This document shows positions 8,642 to 16,745 of a DNA stretch of 64,000 bases, piece by piece; the stretch's first letter is position 1, and the number at the start of each line of letters is the position of its first letter. This DNA comes from Chryseobacterium taklimakanense (GTDB lineage Bacteria; Bacteroidota; Bacteroidia; Flavobacteriales; Weeksellaceae). Location of the stretch: NCBI RefSeq assembly GCF_900187185.1, contig NZ_LT906465.1, forward strand, positions 1,178,001 through 1,242,000, given 5' to 3'. The position numbers and the translations under genes were made by a program. The notes below the pieces were generated by a model. That model was not told where the DNA came from and made no database searches. It was given only the letters and a program-made list of their open reading frames with translations.

Positions 8642-8804
8642 AAGACCTGATTATAGAGGCAAAATTATAACTGTTTATGAACTGTTTACACGATGCATCC
8701 CTTATGGATGTGAAAGTTTAAAACAGATTAACGCGTTTTAAGAATTTTTGGGAATTTACGATTTTCTTTTTAGTTAAAATAATGTTAGAATGCCTGCCCG
8801 TAAA

Positions 8805-8907
8805 TAGCCCGGGATTGTAGCGGTTACCCCACAGCGAGGGAGCGGAACGCAGTGGAGCGACCGAGCGAGGAGTAGTAGCGGAAAGCCGGAAACAGCTCCT
8901 GAAAATA
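8805..8907 (+). repeat. Bipartite intergenic repeat, copy A
   Basis: The 333-bp gap between 8641 and the tmRNA holds this repeat. It starts TAGCCCGGGATTGTAGCGG and ends GTAGTAGCGGAAAGCCGG then AAACAGCTCCTGAAAAT, with a GC-rich variable middle rich in GAGCG units. The two arms resemble each other (core GATTGYAGCGGAAA) and match the copies near 28.9, 36.3 and 58.6 kb. It is noncoding on any sensible reading. Confidence 0.7.
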
Positions 8908-8947
8908 AAAATGACCGCAAATTCTGATTTTGGAACGATTTTTTCTT

Positions 8948-8955
8948 TACTTTTG
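8948..8955 (+). promoter_or_regulatory. -7 promoter element TACTTTTG for tmRNA
   Basis: Exact TAnnTTTG match 19 nt upstream of the mature 5' end; a TTTTG at 8928-8932 may be the -33 element, with a somewhat short spacer. Confidence 0.6.
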
Positions 8956-8974
8956 CACCCTTATCCAAAAAAAT

Positions 8975-9372
8975 GGGGCTGACCGGTTTCGACAGCAAGA
9001 CCAATGGGTAAGTAAGCATGCAGAGAACCACAGCGCGATCTCTATAATCCCTTGCTGTAAATTTTTAACTGGCAACGAAGAGTATGCTCTTGCTGCTTAA
9101 TCTGAAGTTTAGTAGGATTAACATTTTTCCCGAAGTATAGTAGGGAAACAAGATGTCTCGCAAAAGCTCGGTTTCGCGGCGTTTGAGCACGAGGCATAGG
9201 AAATGCGAAAATAAGTTCCGGGAATCTTCGGCCCGGGAACGAAAACCAAAGAAGATAAGCCGTAAGTTGGGTGTTTGTCCTCTGCTTGCGGACGAAAACC
9301 AAAGGCAAAATAAGCATGTAGAAAGCTTGCGTATTGCTTGTTTGGACGAGAGTTCGAATCTCTCCAGCTCCA
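8975..9372 (+). ncRNA. ssrA: Transfer-messenger RNA (tmRNA)
   Basis: tmRNA rescues stalled ribosomes by adding a degradation tag. The 5' end GGGGCTGACCGG pairs with the 3' end CAGCTCC to form a 7-bp acceptor stem with the G3-U70 wobble that alanyl-tRNA synthetase needs. The T-arm GAGAGTTCGAATCTCTC is at 9348-9364. The resume reading frame at 9071-9100 is GGC AAC GAA GAG TAT GCT CTT GCT GCT TAA, giving the tag (A)GNEEYALAA. About 398 nt. The discriminator A is at 9372; CCA appears not to be encoded (bases CAA follow). Reading frames found inside this region in all frames are spurious. Confidence 0.96.
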
Positions 9373-9383
9373 CAAAATATCTG

Positions 9384-9412
9384 AAAACCCGCTTCTGCAG
9401 CGGGTTTCTATT
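9384..9412 (+). terminator. Terminator after tmRNA
   Basis: Stem AAACCCGC/GCGGGTTT (9385-9392 with 9400-9407) followed by CTATTTTT. It may also serve the convergent repressor gene ending at 9414. Confidence 0.8.
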
Positions 9413-9413
9413 T

Positions 9414-10196
9414 TTACTGCTCTTTTCTGGCGTGCAGTTCTGTTTTTAAAAGGTCGATTTCTTTCTTCAGCAGGATGTAAACTTCTTTAGGCGACAGATC
9501 ATCATTCTTTTTAAGTGAAAATTCCCTGGTATTGATGCTGCAGCTGAATTCCCACATCTCGAGGATCTGCGATTTACTGATTTCGTAGGGCTCATAAAAT
9601 TCATTGTCGGGGCTCACCTTAACGGACTTTTCGGAAGCGCCTTGAAATCTTTTATAAGTAATTCCTTCGTTTTGGGTTATAAATATGTACGGCGTTCCAT
9701 TTTTTAGATCGCTGAATGATTCAACATATTTTCCGACGATGAAGGTTCCGTCATTGAAAGGCGGCATCGAGTCACCGGTTACAGGAAACGCGCGGTATTT
9801 CCCGTTACGTAAAAATGGTAAGGACAGCGACTGCAGACCTTCGATATATTCCGGATCCGAATAGCCGTTCAGGTAGCCCATGGATGCTTTATGGGGTACA
9901 ATTTCTATTTTATTTTCACCTTTTGAATCTACTGAAACCGGCAAAACGATCCTGTTATCCGGCAGAGCAAGAATCTCGTCCAGCGGATATTTACGGATAT
10001 TCACCGTAAGCAGAAGGTCGACACTGATCCTGTGGAATTTGGACATCTTGATTAAAATATCGATCGGTGGCTCATTGGAACCGTCTTCATATTTTGCGTA
10101 GCGGCCTCTGCTGATTTTCAGGCTGTCAGCGACCGATTGCTGTGAAACCTGCAGCTGAGCGCGCAAATGTTTTATATTTTCTGAAAAAACTGACAT
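9414..10196 (-). CDS. XRE-family HTH / S24 peptidase-domain repressor (LexA/CI-like)
   Basis: A 260-residue transcriptional regulator. Residues ~6-60 form an XRE helix-turn-helix (QVSQQSVADSLKISRGRYAKYEDG). Residues ~115-215 form an S24 domain with the nucleophile Ser in VTGDSMPPFNDG and the Lys general base in GITYKRF. A coiled C-terminal tail follows. S24 repressors cleave themselves after RecA filament contact. The expected scissile Ala-Gly corresponds here to HKASMGYLNGY, so the residue before Gly is Met, not Ala. This could weaken self-cleavage (inference). dinB and lpxK lie upstream in the opposite orientation. It may control a DNA-damage or stress regulon; targets are not evident. Confidence 0.85.
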   Translation of the reverse strand: MSVFSENIKHLRAQLQVSQQSVADSLKISRGRYAKYEDGSNEPPIDILIKMSKFHRISVDLLLTVNIRKYPLDEILALPDNRIVLPVSVDSKGENKIEIVPHKASMGYLNGYSDPEYIEGLQSLSLPFLRNGKYRAFPVTGDSMPPFNDGTFIVGKYVESFSDLKNGTPYIFITQNEGITYKRFQGASEKSVKVSPDNEFYEPYEISKSQILEMWEFSCSINTREFSLKKNDDLSPKEVYILLKKEIDLLKTELHARKEQ

Positions 10197-10360
10197 TGAT
10201 ATATTTTATAACTACAAATTTAAAAAAAAATGATATAATTAATTATAAAAAAATAACCGATTTGTTTTGGCTTGTAAATCAGTTTTAAAATAAAATGCAA
10301 ATCAAAACCATTGTGGAAAAATCACGCGGGGGATAGCTTACAAATTCTAATGTAAAACCT

Positions 10361-10368
10361 TAATTTTG
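10361..10368 (+). promoter_or_regulatory. -7 promoter element TAATTTTG for lpxK
   Basis: Exact TAnnTTTG match 61 nt before the GTG start, implying an untranslated leader of roughly 55 nt. Confidence 0.5.
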
Positions 10369-10429
10369 CAGAAAGTTTTGGGAAAAGGCAAAGCGCTTTT
10401 TCAAAAAAAATAATCTTAATATTTTTTGT

Positions 10430-11455
10430 GTGAAAAGATGGTATCTCTACCCTTTTTCTCTGGTTTATAATTTGGCAACTGCGACCCGCAATGCCTTGTA
10501 TAATCTGGGGATCTTTAAATCAACAAAATTCAAAACTCCTGTAATCAACGTGGGAAACCTGTCTGTGGGCGGCAGCGGAAAATCGCCGATGGTGATGTAC
10601 CTGGCAGAGTTTCTCTCGAAATATTACAGAACCGGCGTTCTCTCCCGCGGTTACGGCAGGGTTACCAAAGGCTACGGCATTACCAATTATGACAGCAACT
10701 ATAAAACTGTGGGCGATGAGGCGATGCAGCTTTTCGAGAGGTTTAAAAACCGTTTTGTAATCGCCGTGAGCGAACAGCGGGTTCCAGGTGCAAAAAAGGT
10801 TATTGAAGATATGGACCTGGATGTGCTTGTGTTGGATGATGCCATGCAGCACCGCGCCATAAGGCCGGGCTTCAATATACTGATGACCGACTATAACGAT
10901 CCCTACTTTAAAGATTTTATACTGCCGGCAGGAAATTTAAGGGAAAGCAGAAGCGGCGCCAGAAGAGCCAATATCATCATGGTATCCAAATGCCCGGATG
11001 ATTTGACTGCGGAGAAAAAACAGTATTACATCTCAAGGATTCGTCCGCAGCATTATCAGAAGGTATTTTTCTCTTCAATTTCCTATGACGAGCATGTTTA
11101 CAGCATTGATAAAAAGCTGCCGGACAACAATTTAGCATATTACGACATACTGCTCATTACCGGAATTGCAAATCCGCAACCTCTGCTGAATCATCTGTCG
11201 AAATTTTCGCAGCGGGTGAAGCACCTTAAATTTAAAGACCATCATAATTTCAGCGATCAGGATATTAAAAATATCATCGCGGAATACAAAAAACTGGGGG
11301 AATATAAAATCATCCTCACCACCGAAAAAGATTATGTACGGCTGAAGACTTTTGATTATTTAAGACAGCTTATTTACTATTGGCCCATCAACGTAAATAT
11401 CGAGAACAGGGAAGAGTTTAACCAGACCATTCTGGATTACATCAGAAAAAATTAA
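10430..11455 (+). CDS. lpxK: Tetraacyldisaccharide 4'-kinase
   Basis: Inner-membrane-associated kinase that phosphorylates the 4' position of the lipid A disaccharide precursor, making lipid IVA. The 341-residue length is usual. The N-terminus has the amphipathic/hydrophobic segment PFSLVYNLATATRNALYNLG, followed by the Walker A-like VGNLSVGGSGKSPMV near residue 41 and the family block SRGYGR near 74. LVLDDAMQHR near 134 carries the catalytic/metal Asp-Asp and Gln-His. ITGIANPQPL and the C-terminal TTEKDYVRLK are also typical. The start is GTG at 10430, as no ATG lies in frame upstream. Ends in a terminator overlapping the stop. Confidence 0.93.
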   Translation: MKRWYLYPFSLVYNLATATRNALYNLGIFKSTKFKTPVINVGNLSVGGSGKSPMVMYLAEFLSKYYRTGVLSRGYGRVTKGYGITNYDSNYKTVGDEAMQLFERFKNRFVIAVSEQRVPGAKKVIEDMDLDVLVLDDAMQHRAIRPGFNILMTDYNDPYFKDFILPAGNLRESRSGARRANIIMVSKCPDDLTAEKKQYYISRIRPQHYQKVFFSSISYDEHVYSIDKKLPDNNLAYYDILLITGIANPQPLLNHLSKFSQRVKHLKFKDHHNFSDQDIKNIIAEYKKLGEYKIILTTEKDYVRLKTFDYLRQLIYYWPINVNIENREEFNQTILDYIRKN

Positions 11456-11480
11456 AAACGCATCCCTCAGGTGCGTTTTT
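11454..11480 (+). terminator. Terminator of lpxK
   Basis: Stem AAAAACGCA/TGCGTTTTT separated by 9 nt; its 5' arm overlaps the lpxK TAA stop. Confidence 0.8.
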
Positions 11481-11507
11481 CCTTTCAACCAGGCTGATTT
11501 TTATTTT

Positions 11508-11515
11508 TAATTTTG
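11508..11515 (+). promoter_or_regulatory. -7 promoter element TAATTTTG for dinB
   Basis: Exact TAnnTTTG match ending only 5 nt before the dinB ATG, so transcription should begin at or next to the start codon (leaderless mRNA). Confidence 0.55.
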
Positions 11516-11520
11516 CGGAA

Positions 11521-12600
11521 ATGTCTCACCGCAAAATCATACATGTCGATATGGACGCGTTCTATGCGTCGGTAGAGCAGCACGACAATCCGCAACTCCG
11601 CGGAAAAGCAATTGCTGTGGGCGGCGGACAGTACGGCGTGGTTGCCGCAGCAAGTTATGAAGCCAGAAAATTCGGAATCAGGTCCGCAATGCCGGGAAGA
11701 AAAGCGCTTGAACTCTGTCCGCACCTCATCGTCGTAAAACCCCGTTTTCAGCGGTATAAGGAAATTTCCCAGCAGATCAGGGAGATTTTTTATGAATATA
11801 CAGATCTGGTAGAGCCGCTTTCGCTGGATGAAGCATATCTGGACGTGACTGAAAATAAAAAAGATATGGAATCTGCCAACGAAATCGCCCGCGAGATCAG
11901 GCAGAAAATATTCGATAAAACCGGACTTACTGCCTCTGCCGGCATTTCGGTCAATAAATTCCTGGCAAAAGTAGCGTCCGACTACAATAAACCCAACGGC
12001 CAAAAAACCATTCATCCTTCGCAGATCATTGATTTTATGGAGAAACTTCCGATTGAAAAATTCTATGGGATCGGAAAAGTGACGGCCAACAAGATGCACG
12101 AAATGCATATTTTTTCAGGCAAGGATCTAAAGGAAAGATCACTTGAGGAACTGATCAGGTTTTTTGGGAAATCGGGAAATTATTATTACAACGTTGTTCG
12201 CGGCCATCATAAAAGTGAGGTGAAACCGCACAGAATTCAGAAAAGCGTCGGGGTGGAAGAAACTTATTTTGAAAACCTTTTGGATGAACAGGCCGTATTC
12301 AAACAGTTAAAAATCATCAGCAAAGACCTGGAGGAACGCCTCGGCAGAAAAGATATCAAAGGAAAAACGCTCACTTTAAAAATAAAATACAAGGATTTCT
12401 CGGTTTATACCCGCAGCAAAACTCAGGACGTTTATTATGGTGATTCAGAAAATCTTTTTGAAACAGCCCAGAATTTATGGCAACTGCGGCCGTACGACAA
12501 ACCGGTGCGCCTGTTGGGTCTTTCACTTTCCAATCTCAATACCCAGGAAAAGAAGCAAATTTCAGTTCAGCTGAAGTTGCCTTTCCCGGATTTTGAGTAG
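11521..12600 (+). CDS. dinB: DNA polymerase IV (Y-family translesion polymerase)
   Basis: Error-prone Y-family polymerase that copies past damaged bases. The 359-residue protein has palm motif HVDMDAFYASVEQ near residue 7 (metal Asp), SYEARKFGIRSAMPGRKAL near 46, SLDEAYLDVTEN near 101 (metal Asp-Glu), SAGISVNKFLAKVASDYNKP near 140 and helix-hairpin-helix IEKFYGIGKVTANKM near 178. The little-finger domain fills the C-terminus, which ends QLKLPFPDFE, resembling a beta-clamp binding peptide (QLxLPF). The promoter is so close to the ATG that the mRNA is probably leaderless. No LexA-type operator was recognised. Confidence 0.95.
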   Translation: MSHRKIIHVDMDAFYASVEQHDNPQLRGKAIAVGGGQYGVVAAASYEARKFGIRSAMPGRKALELCPHLIVVKPRFQRYKEISQQIREIFYEYTDLVEPLSLDEAYLDVTENKKDMESANEIAREIRQKIFDKTGLTASAGISVNKFLAKVASDYNKPNGQKTIHPSQIIDFMEKLPIEKFYGIGKVTANKMHEMHIFSGKDLKERSLEELIRFFGKSGNYYYNVVRGHHKSEVKPHRIQKSVGVEETYFENLLDEQAVFKQLKIISKDLEERLGRKDIKGKTLTLKIKYKDFSVYTRSKTQDVYYGDSENLFETAQNLWQLRPYDKPVRLLGLSLSNLNTQEKKQISVQLKLPFPDFE

Positions 12601-12650
12601 CAATGTAAAACAATCTTACAATCTTGTAAGAGTTTTGACCTCCAACGCCG

Positions 12651-12658
12651 TATTTTTG
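12651..12658 (+). promoter_or_regulatory. -7 promoter element TATTTTTG for alpha-amylase gene
   Basis: Exact TAnnTTTG match 17 nt upstream of the ATG at 12676. Confidence 0.5.
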
Positions 12659-12675
12659 CCAAAAATTCATTTTCA

Positions 12676-14148
12676 ATGAACGCTACGATGCTTCAGGGCT
12701 TCCACTGGTACACGGAAGGTAACGGAACTTTTTATAATCACATCAAAGAATCATCAGACTGGTTACAGGAACTCGGAATTACCTCCATTTGGCTTCCGCC
12801 GGCATACAAAAGTAGCGGCGGCGGTTACTCCGTGGGTTACGATCCATATGACCTGTATGATTTAGGGGAATTTGACCAAAAAGGAACGGTTGCTACTAAA
12901 TACGGAACTAAAGAACAGTATCTGGATACCTGCAAAACCCTGCAAAGCAAAGGAATTTCGATTATTGCAGACATTGTACTGAACCATAAAGCCGGCGGAG
13001 ACGAAAAAGAGCGCTTCCACGCTGTAAAGGTGGATGAGCACGACCGCCAGAAAAACATTTCAGAACCTTTTGAGATTGAAAGTTACACTAAATTCACCTT
13101 TCCGGGAAGAGCCGGAAAATATTCTGATTTTGAATGGGATTTTACCTGTTTTTCAGGAGTGGACTATGCGGAAGGACACGAAAATGGAATATTCCAGATC
13201 ATCCACGACCACGGTGACGGCTGGGAAGAAGTAATTGGCAATGAAAAAGGAAATTATGATTACCTGATGTATAATGACATCGACCACCGCAATCCCTTTG
13301 TGCGCGAAGAGCTCAGCAAATGGGCGATATGGTACCACGACCAGATTTTTTTCGACGGCGTTCGTCTGGATGCGGTTAAGCATCAATCGCCGGATTTTTA
13401 CAAAGAATGGCTCCACAATCTGCGGTCTAATACCGGAAAGAATATTTTTGCCGTGGGCGAATACTGGGCGCCGGGGCTTTTACCCCTTATGCTGGATTAT
13501 ATCGATGCTACAGAAGGCTGCATGAGCCTTTTTGATGCCTCCCTGCAACGTAACTTTCACATCGCTTCAAAAGCTGGCGGCGAATATGATCTGAGAAGAA
13601 TATTTGACCAAACTCTGGTGGCTTCGCGCCCAGATCTGGCAGTTACCGTAGTTGCAAACCATGACACGCAACCACTGCAGCAGCTTGAAGCACCGGTAGA
13701 ACCCTGGTTTAAACCCTTAGCTTACGCACTTATACTTTTGAGAGAAGACGGTTACCCCTGTGTATTTTCGCCTGATCTGTACGGAACCGGTTATTCGGAC
13801 AAAGGCAAAGACGGTAATGATTACGAAGTTTTTATGCCTAAAGTCGATGGTATTGAAGCCCTCTTAAAAGCAAGAAAAGAAAACGCTTACGGTTTGCAAC
13901 GCGACTATTTTGAAGATGCCCACTGTGTTGGCTGGACTCGCGAGGGCGACGGTTTCAACAAAGGTTGCGCGGTAGTGATGAGCAACCAGGACCAGTACGA
14001 AAAACCGATGGAAGTGGGAGCAGCTTATGCCGGACATTCTTTCTACGATTTGCTTGGGCGTTTCGACCACAAAATCGAAATCGATGAGAACGGCTGGGGA
14101 AATTTTACCTGTCCTGCGGGAAACGTTTCGGTTTGGGTTCCGGAGTAA
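12676..14148 (+). CDS. Cytoplasmic alpha-amylase, GH13 subfamily 5 type
   Basis: Glycoside hydrolase family 13 enzyme, 490 residues, which hydrolyses alpha-1,4-glucans. There is no signal peptide, matching the intracellular AmyA/AmyS-like group. Motifs in order: MLQGFHWYTEGNGTFYNHI at the N-terminus, GYDPYDLYDLGEF near 54, region I DIVLNHKAGGDE near 99 (Asn-His), region II FDGVRLDAVKH near 222 (nucleophile Asp), region III FAVGEYWAPG near 259 (acid/base Glu) and region IV VANHDTQP near 326 (His-Asp). It presumably degrades internal glycogen or imported maltodextrins. Monocistronic. Confidence 0.93.
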   Translation: MNATMLQGFHWYTEGNGTFYNHIKESSDWLQELGITSIWLPPAYKSSGGGYSVGYDPYDLYDLGEFDQKGTVATKYGTKEQYLDTCKTLQSKGISIIADIVLNHKAGGDEKERFHAVKVDEHDRQKNISEPFEIESYTKFTFPGRAGKYSDFEWDFTCFSGVDYAEGHENGIFQIIHDHGDGWEEVIGNEKGNYDYLMYNDIDHRNPFVREELSKWAIWYHDQIFFDGVRLDAVKHQSPDFYKEWLHNLRSNTGKNIFAVGEYWAPGLLPLMLDYIDATEGCMSLFDASLQRNFHIASKAGGEYDLRRIFDQTLVASRPDLAVTVVANHDTQPLQQLEAPVEPWFKPLAYALILLREDGYPCVFSPDLYGTGYSDKGKDGNDYEVFMPKVDGIEALLKARKENAYGLQRDYFEDAHCVGWTREGDGFNKGCAVVMSNQDQYEKPMEVGAAYAGHSFYDLLGRFDHKIEIDENGWGNFTCPAGNVSVWVPE

Positions 14149-14281
14149 TCCGGAAGCTTTAAATTATTTATTGAAATAAAATTTTTGGCTTACGAACCCA
14201 TTGATAACTGATTTAATTTAGAAATTAAATTTTGGGAACATCAGTAAATAATAGTAACTTTAGGAAACAAAATCAAAAGCT

Positions 14282-14719
14282 ATGACACATATTGTATTAC
14301 CTGTAGATTTTTCGGATTCTACAGAAAAACTTTTAGACGGAGCGGTAAAATTTGCCAGGGCAACCAACGGTAAAATTTTCATGATTCATGTAGCACCTTC
14401 AGATATTGGTTTTGCTGTCGGAGATATGGGTTTTCAATATTTTCCGGAGGTGGAGCAAAATGAAATTAAAGAAGAGCTTCTGCAACTTAATGCGCTGCAA
14501 CAGCGCATCATTGCGCAGGGCGTAGACTGTGAACACCTGCTGAAACAGGGAGCGGCAAAGGAAATCATCCTGGAATATGCGGCGGAAAAAAACGCGGATT
14601 ATATCGTCATGGGTTCCCACGGCCGCAGCGGCATTTATGACGTGTTTGTCGGCAGCCTGACGAAGGACCTTACTAAAAGTTCAGGCATTCCGGTTTTGGT
14701 AATTCCGTGCCACATCTAA
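14282..14719 (+). CDS. Universal stress protein, UspA family
   Basis: A 145-residue single-domain Usp protein. It has HIVLPVDFSDSTEKLLDGA at the N-terminus (strand 1 with the conserved Asp), a variable middle with IFMIHVAP, and the C-terminal nucleotide-binding signature ADYIVMGSHGRSGIYDVFVGSLTKDL, which fits GxxG-x9-G(S/T) of ATP-binding UspA proteins. Cytosolic stress-related nucleotide-binding protein of uncertain exact role. It stands alone between the amylase gene and a bidirectional terminator. TAACTTTA at about 14253 may be its -7 element. Confidence 0.9.
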   Translation: MTHIVLPVDFSDSTEKLLDGAVKFARATNGKIFMIHVAPSDIGFAVGDMGFQYFPEVEQNEIKEELLQLNALQQRIIAQGVDCEHLLKQGAAKEIILEYAAEKNADYIVMGSHGRSGIYDVFVGSLTKDLTKSSGIPVLVIPCHI

Positions 14720-14740
14720 TTTTTTAAAACCACGAAAATA

Positions 14741-14778
14741 AAAAATACCGCTCTGTGCTTACAGAACGGTATTTTTTT
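14741..14778. terminator. Bidirectional terminator between usp and the 14792-15022 gene
   Basis: Stem AAATACCG..CTGT / ACAG..CGGTATTT, with A-run on the left and T-run on the right, serving both convergent genes. Confidence 0.8.
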
Positions 14779-14791
14779 AACTATCAATTAA

Positions 14792-15022
14792 TTAACCTTT
14801 TTTCATAATTTCAGGATCATAATAAGGTTTTGCTTCCGGGGATGGCGGTGTGTAGTCCTTATCCTTATTGTTGCCCAACGGAACTACAAGTTCCCAGCAC
14901 CAGTAGACGAACAGTGCGGTTGCAACCAAAAATAAGATCCAGTTCAAAACGTAACCTAACGCATCATAAAACCCGAATGACCACTTGAACAGACCGCTTA
15001 AGAATAACCAGAAAGATGTCAT
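14792..15022 (-). CDS. Small membrane protein, DUF6341-like
   Basis: A 76-residue protein with one or two hydrophobic segments (residues ~3-18 and ~25-46: LGYVLNWILFLVATALFVYWCWELVV) and a polar Pro-rich C-terminal tail (YTPPSPEAKPYYDPEI). This layout and its position back to back with a DUF6427 gene match the small DUF6341 proteins of Flavobacteriia, which databases sometimes mislabel as uracil phosphoribosyltransferase. The family name is from memory and moderately sure; no enzymatic motif is visible. Confidence 0.65.
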   Translation of the reverse strand: MTSFWLFLSGLFKWSFGFYDALGYVLNWILFLVATALFVYWCWELVVPLGNNKDKDYTPPSPEAKPYYDPEIMKKG

Positions 15023-15040
15023 TATTTTCCTTTTTTAAAT

Positions 15041-15048
15041 TAACTTTG
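15041..15048 (+). promoter_or_regulatory. -7 promoter element TAACTTTG for the DUF6427 gene
   Basis: Exact TAnnTTTG match 16 nt upstream of the ATG at 15065, inside the divergent 42-bp spacer. Confidence 0.55.
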
Positions 15049-15064
15049 CACAAATTTATAAAAA

Positions 15065-15970
15065 ATGTTCAAATTACTTTCAAAAGAAAGCAATATTTTT
15101 TCCATACCGGTCTACATTATTTTTCTTCTTTTTGTTGTAATTGCATTTAATGTCCTTGATTTCAGCTACTTGAACGGCATCTCTGCAGTAATCACCTTTT
15201 GTGGTGTCGCACTGGCCTATTTTGTTTTCAACCAGATCAATCTGACTTACCAAACCCACTTACCGCTGTTCCTTTACACGGTTTTTATATTTGCACTTTA
15301 CCCCGGGGATCTGGATATAGGTATTGCAGTTTCGCTGCTTACCAACTCATTTCTTCTTTTGATCTTAACAAGTACCGAGGAGCATTTCCGTAAGCGGTCT
15401 TACGTTTTGGTGGGCGCTATACTGGTGGTAAATTTCATTTTCCTGCCCACAACCTGGCCGATGCTTATTTTCGTAATACTGCACATTATAGCCACTTCGC
15501 AGCAAATTCCGTTAAACATATTCAGACTGTTTTTAGGAATGGTTCTCATGCTGGGCGCGTATTTCTGCCTGATGTATTTCATTGGGTTCACCACGTTTGA
15601 TGACCGATATCTTCCTGTAAAAATTGGCAGACCGATGACTGATTTCTATCCGGTTTATTTCCTGTTTCCAGTTTTTGGACTGATGGTTTATGCGGTGATA
15701 GACCATTTTAATCATTTCAATGCCAAAAGCCCCATCAGCAGGTTCAAATATACGTTTATACTGATTTTCACTCTGGCTCAGCTGGTAACTATTATTCTGT
15801 ATATGGGAAAAAGTTACGAATACCTTTTGCTGCTGGCATTTCCGGCGAGCATCATTCTGAGCCGTATGCTGAGATATTTCCCGAAGTACTGGATGAAGGA
15901 AGCCGGCTTGTGGATCATCATTATTTGTCTGCTGGTGTATAGAGCGGGCAGTTATTTTCAAATTTTATAA
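15065..15970 (+). CDS. Polytopic membrane protein, DUF6427 family
   Basis: A 301-residue integral inner-membrane protein with about eight to ten hydrophobic helices spread over the whole length (e.g. VYIIFLLFVVIAFNVL, SFLLLILTSTEEH, FILIFTLAQLVTIILYMG, LWIIIICLLVY). N-terminal FKLLSKESNIFSIPVYII and the central DDRYLPVKIGRP fit the Flavobacteriia DUF6427 family. Function unknown; the neighbour on the opposite strand is its usual DUF6341 partner and the next gene is DUF3109, an arrangement I recall as conserved. Divergent promoter region of only 42 bp. Confidence 0.75.
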   Translation: MFKLLSKESNIFSIPVYIIFLLFVVIAFNVLDFSYLNGISAVITFCGVALAYFVFNQINLTYQTHLPLFLYTVFIFALYPGDLDIGIAVSLLTNSFLLLILTSTEEHFRKRSYVLVGAILVVNFIFLPTTWPMLIFVILHIIATSQQIPLNIFRLFLGMVLMLGAYFCLMYFIGFTTFDDRYLPVKIGRPMTDFYPVYFLFPVFGLMVYAVIDHFNHFNAKSPISRFKYTFILIFTLAQLVTIILYMGKSYEYLLLLAFPASIILSRMLRYFPKYWMKEAGLWIIIICLLVYRAGSYFQIL

Positions 15971-15980
15971 AAAAGAAAAA

Positions 15981-16568
15981 ATGGTTCAAATAGGAGATAA
16001 ATTAATTTCTGAGGATATTTTTTCCGAAGAATTCGTGTGCAACCTTACCAAATGCAAAGGCGCCTGCTGTGTAGAAGGTGATGTGGGCGCACCTTTGGAT
16101 CGTGAAGAAACCAGGATCCTTGAAGAAATTTTTGATAAGGTAAAACCCTACTTGCGTCCGGAAGGCGTTAAAGCTCTGGAGGAACAGGGAACCTGGACGG
16201 TAGACCCGATGGACGGCGATTTTGTGACGCCGATGGTTAATGGTGAAGAATGCGCGTATGTTATTTTTGATGAAAAAGGCATTACCAAATGCGGTATCGA
16301 AAAAGCTTATGAAGACGGCGCGGTGGACTGGCAAAAGCCGATTTCCTGCCATCTTTACCCCATTCGTGTGAGTGAATATTCCACTTTTACAGCATTAAAT
16401 TACCACGAATGGCCAATCTGCAATGATGCCTGCGTTTTGGGCAAAGAGCTGCAGGTTCCGGTTTATAAATTTCTGAAAGGCCCGATCATCAGGAAATATG
16501 GTGAAGAATTCTACAGTATTTTGTCGGATGCGGCTGATGAGTGGAAAAAAGAATTCGGCAGCCGATAA
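15981..16568 (+). CDS. DUF3109 family Cys-rich protein
   Basis: A 195-residue soluble protein with a cysteine pattern that looks metal binding: VCNLTKCKGACCVEGDVGAP (residues ~18-37, Cx4CxxxCC), a conserved ECAYVIF, ITKCGIE, the hallmark SCHLYPIRV near residue 128 and ICNDACVLG near 147. This is the DUF3109 family, related in style to YkgJ-type CxxxCxxC Zn/Fe-S proteins. Function unknown. It begins 10 nt after the DUF6427 stop, so the two are almost certainly co-transcribed. Confidence 0.85.
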   Translation: MVQIGDKLISEDIFSEEFVCNLTKCKGACCVEGDVGAPLDREETRILEEIFDKVKPYLRPEGVKALEEQGTWTVDPMDGDFVTPMVNGEECAYVIFDEKGITKCGIEKAYEDGAVDWQKPISCHLYPIRVSEYSTFTALNYHEWPICNDACVLGKELQVPVYKFLKGPIIRKYGEEFYSILSDAADEWKKEFGSR

Positions 16569-16690
16569 AGATTAGAGAGATACCCAATATATGGGCAAAT
16601 GTTTCCCGCTTTGAATTTCTATGTTTTTGATCCTCCCTTTCGTGTAACCGTTTTAATATAAGTCCACTTTTTCCATCAGTTTTTTCGACA

Positions 16691-16722
16691 GAAAAAAGGG
16701 CGGCACGCCAAGCGTGCCGCCC
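16691..16722 (-). terminator. Strong terminator of the M16 peptidase gene
   Basis: Perfect 11-bp stem GGGCGGCACGC/GCGTGCCGCCC with a 3-nt loop, followed on the minus strand by TTTTTT. Confidence 0.85.
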
Positions 16723-16745
16723 GAAACATATCTGAATTTATTTCA

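Noticed and set aside
9042-9449. Several open frames on both strands of 60-100 codons
   Set aside because: They fall inside or across the tmRNA, whose ends, tag and T-arm are clear; the frames are incidental.
11485-12108. 207-codon frame antisense to dinB
   Set aside because: DinB on the plus strand is certain and the frame is a Phe/Arg/His-rich shadow.
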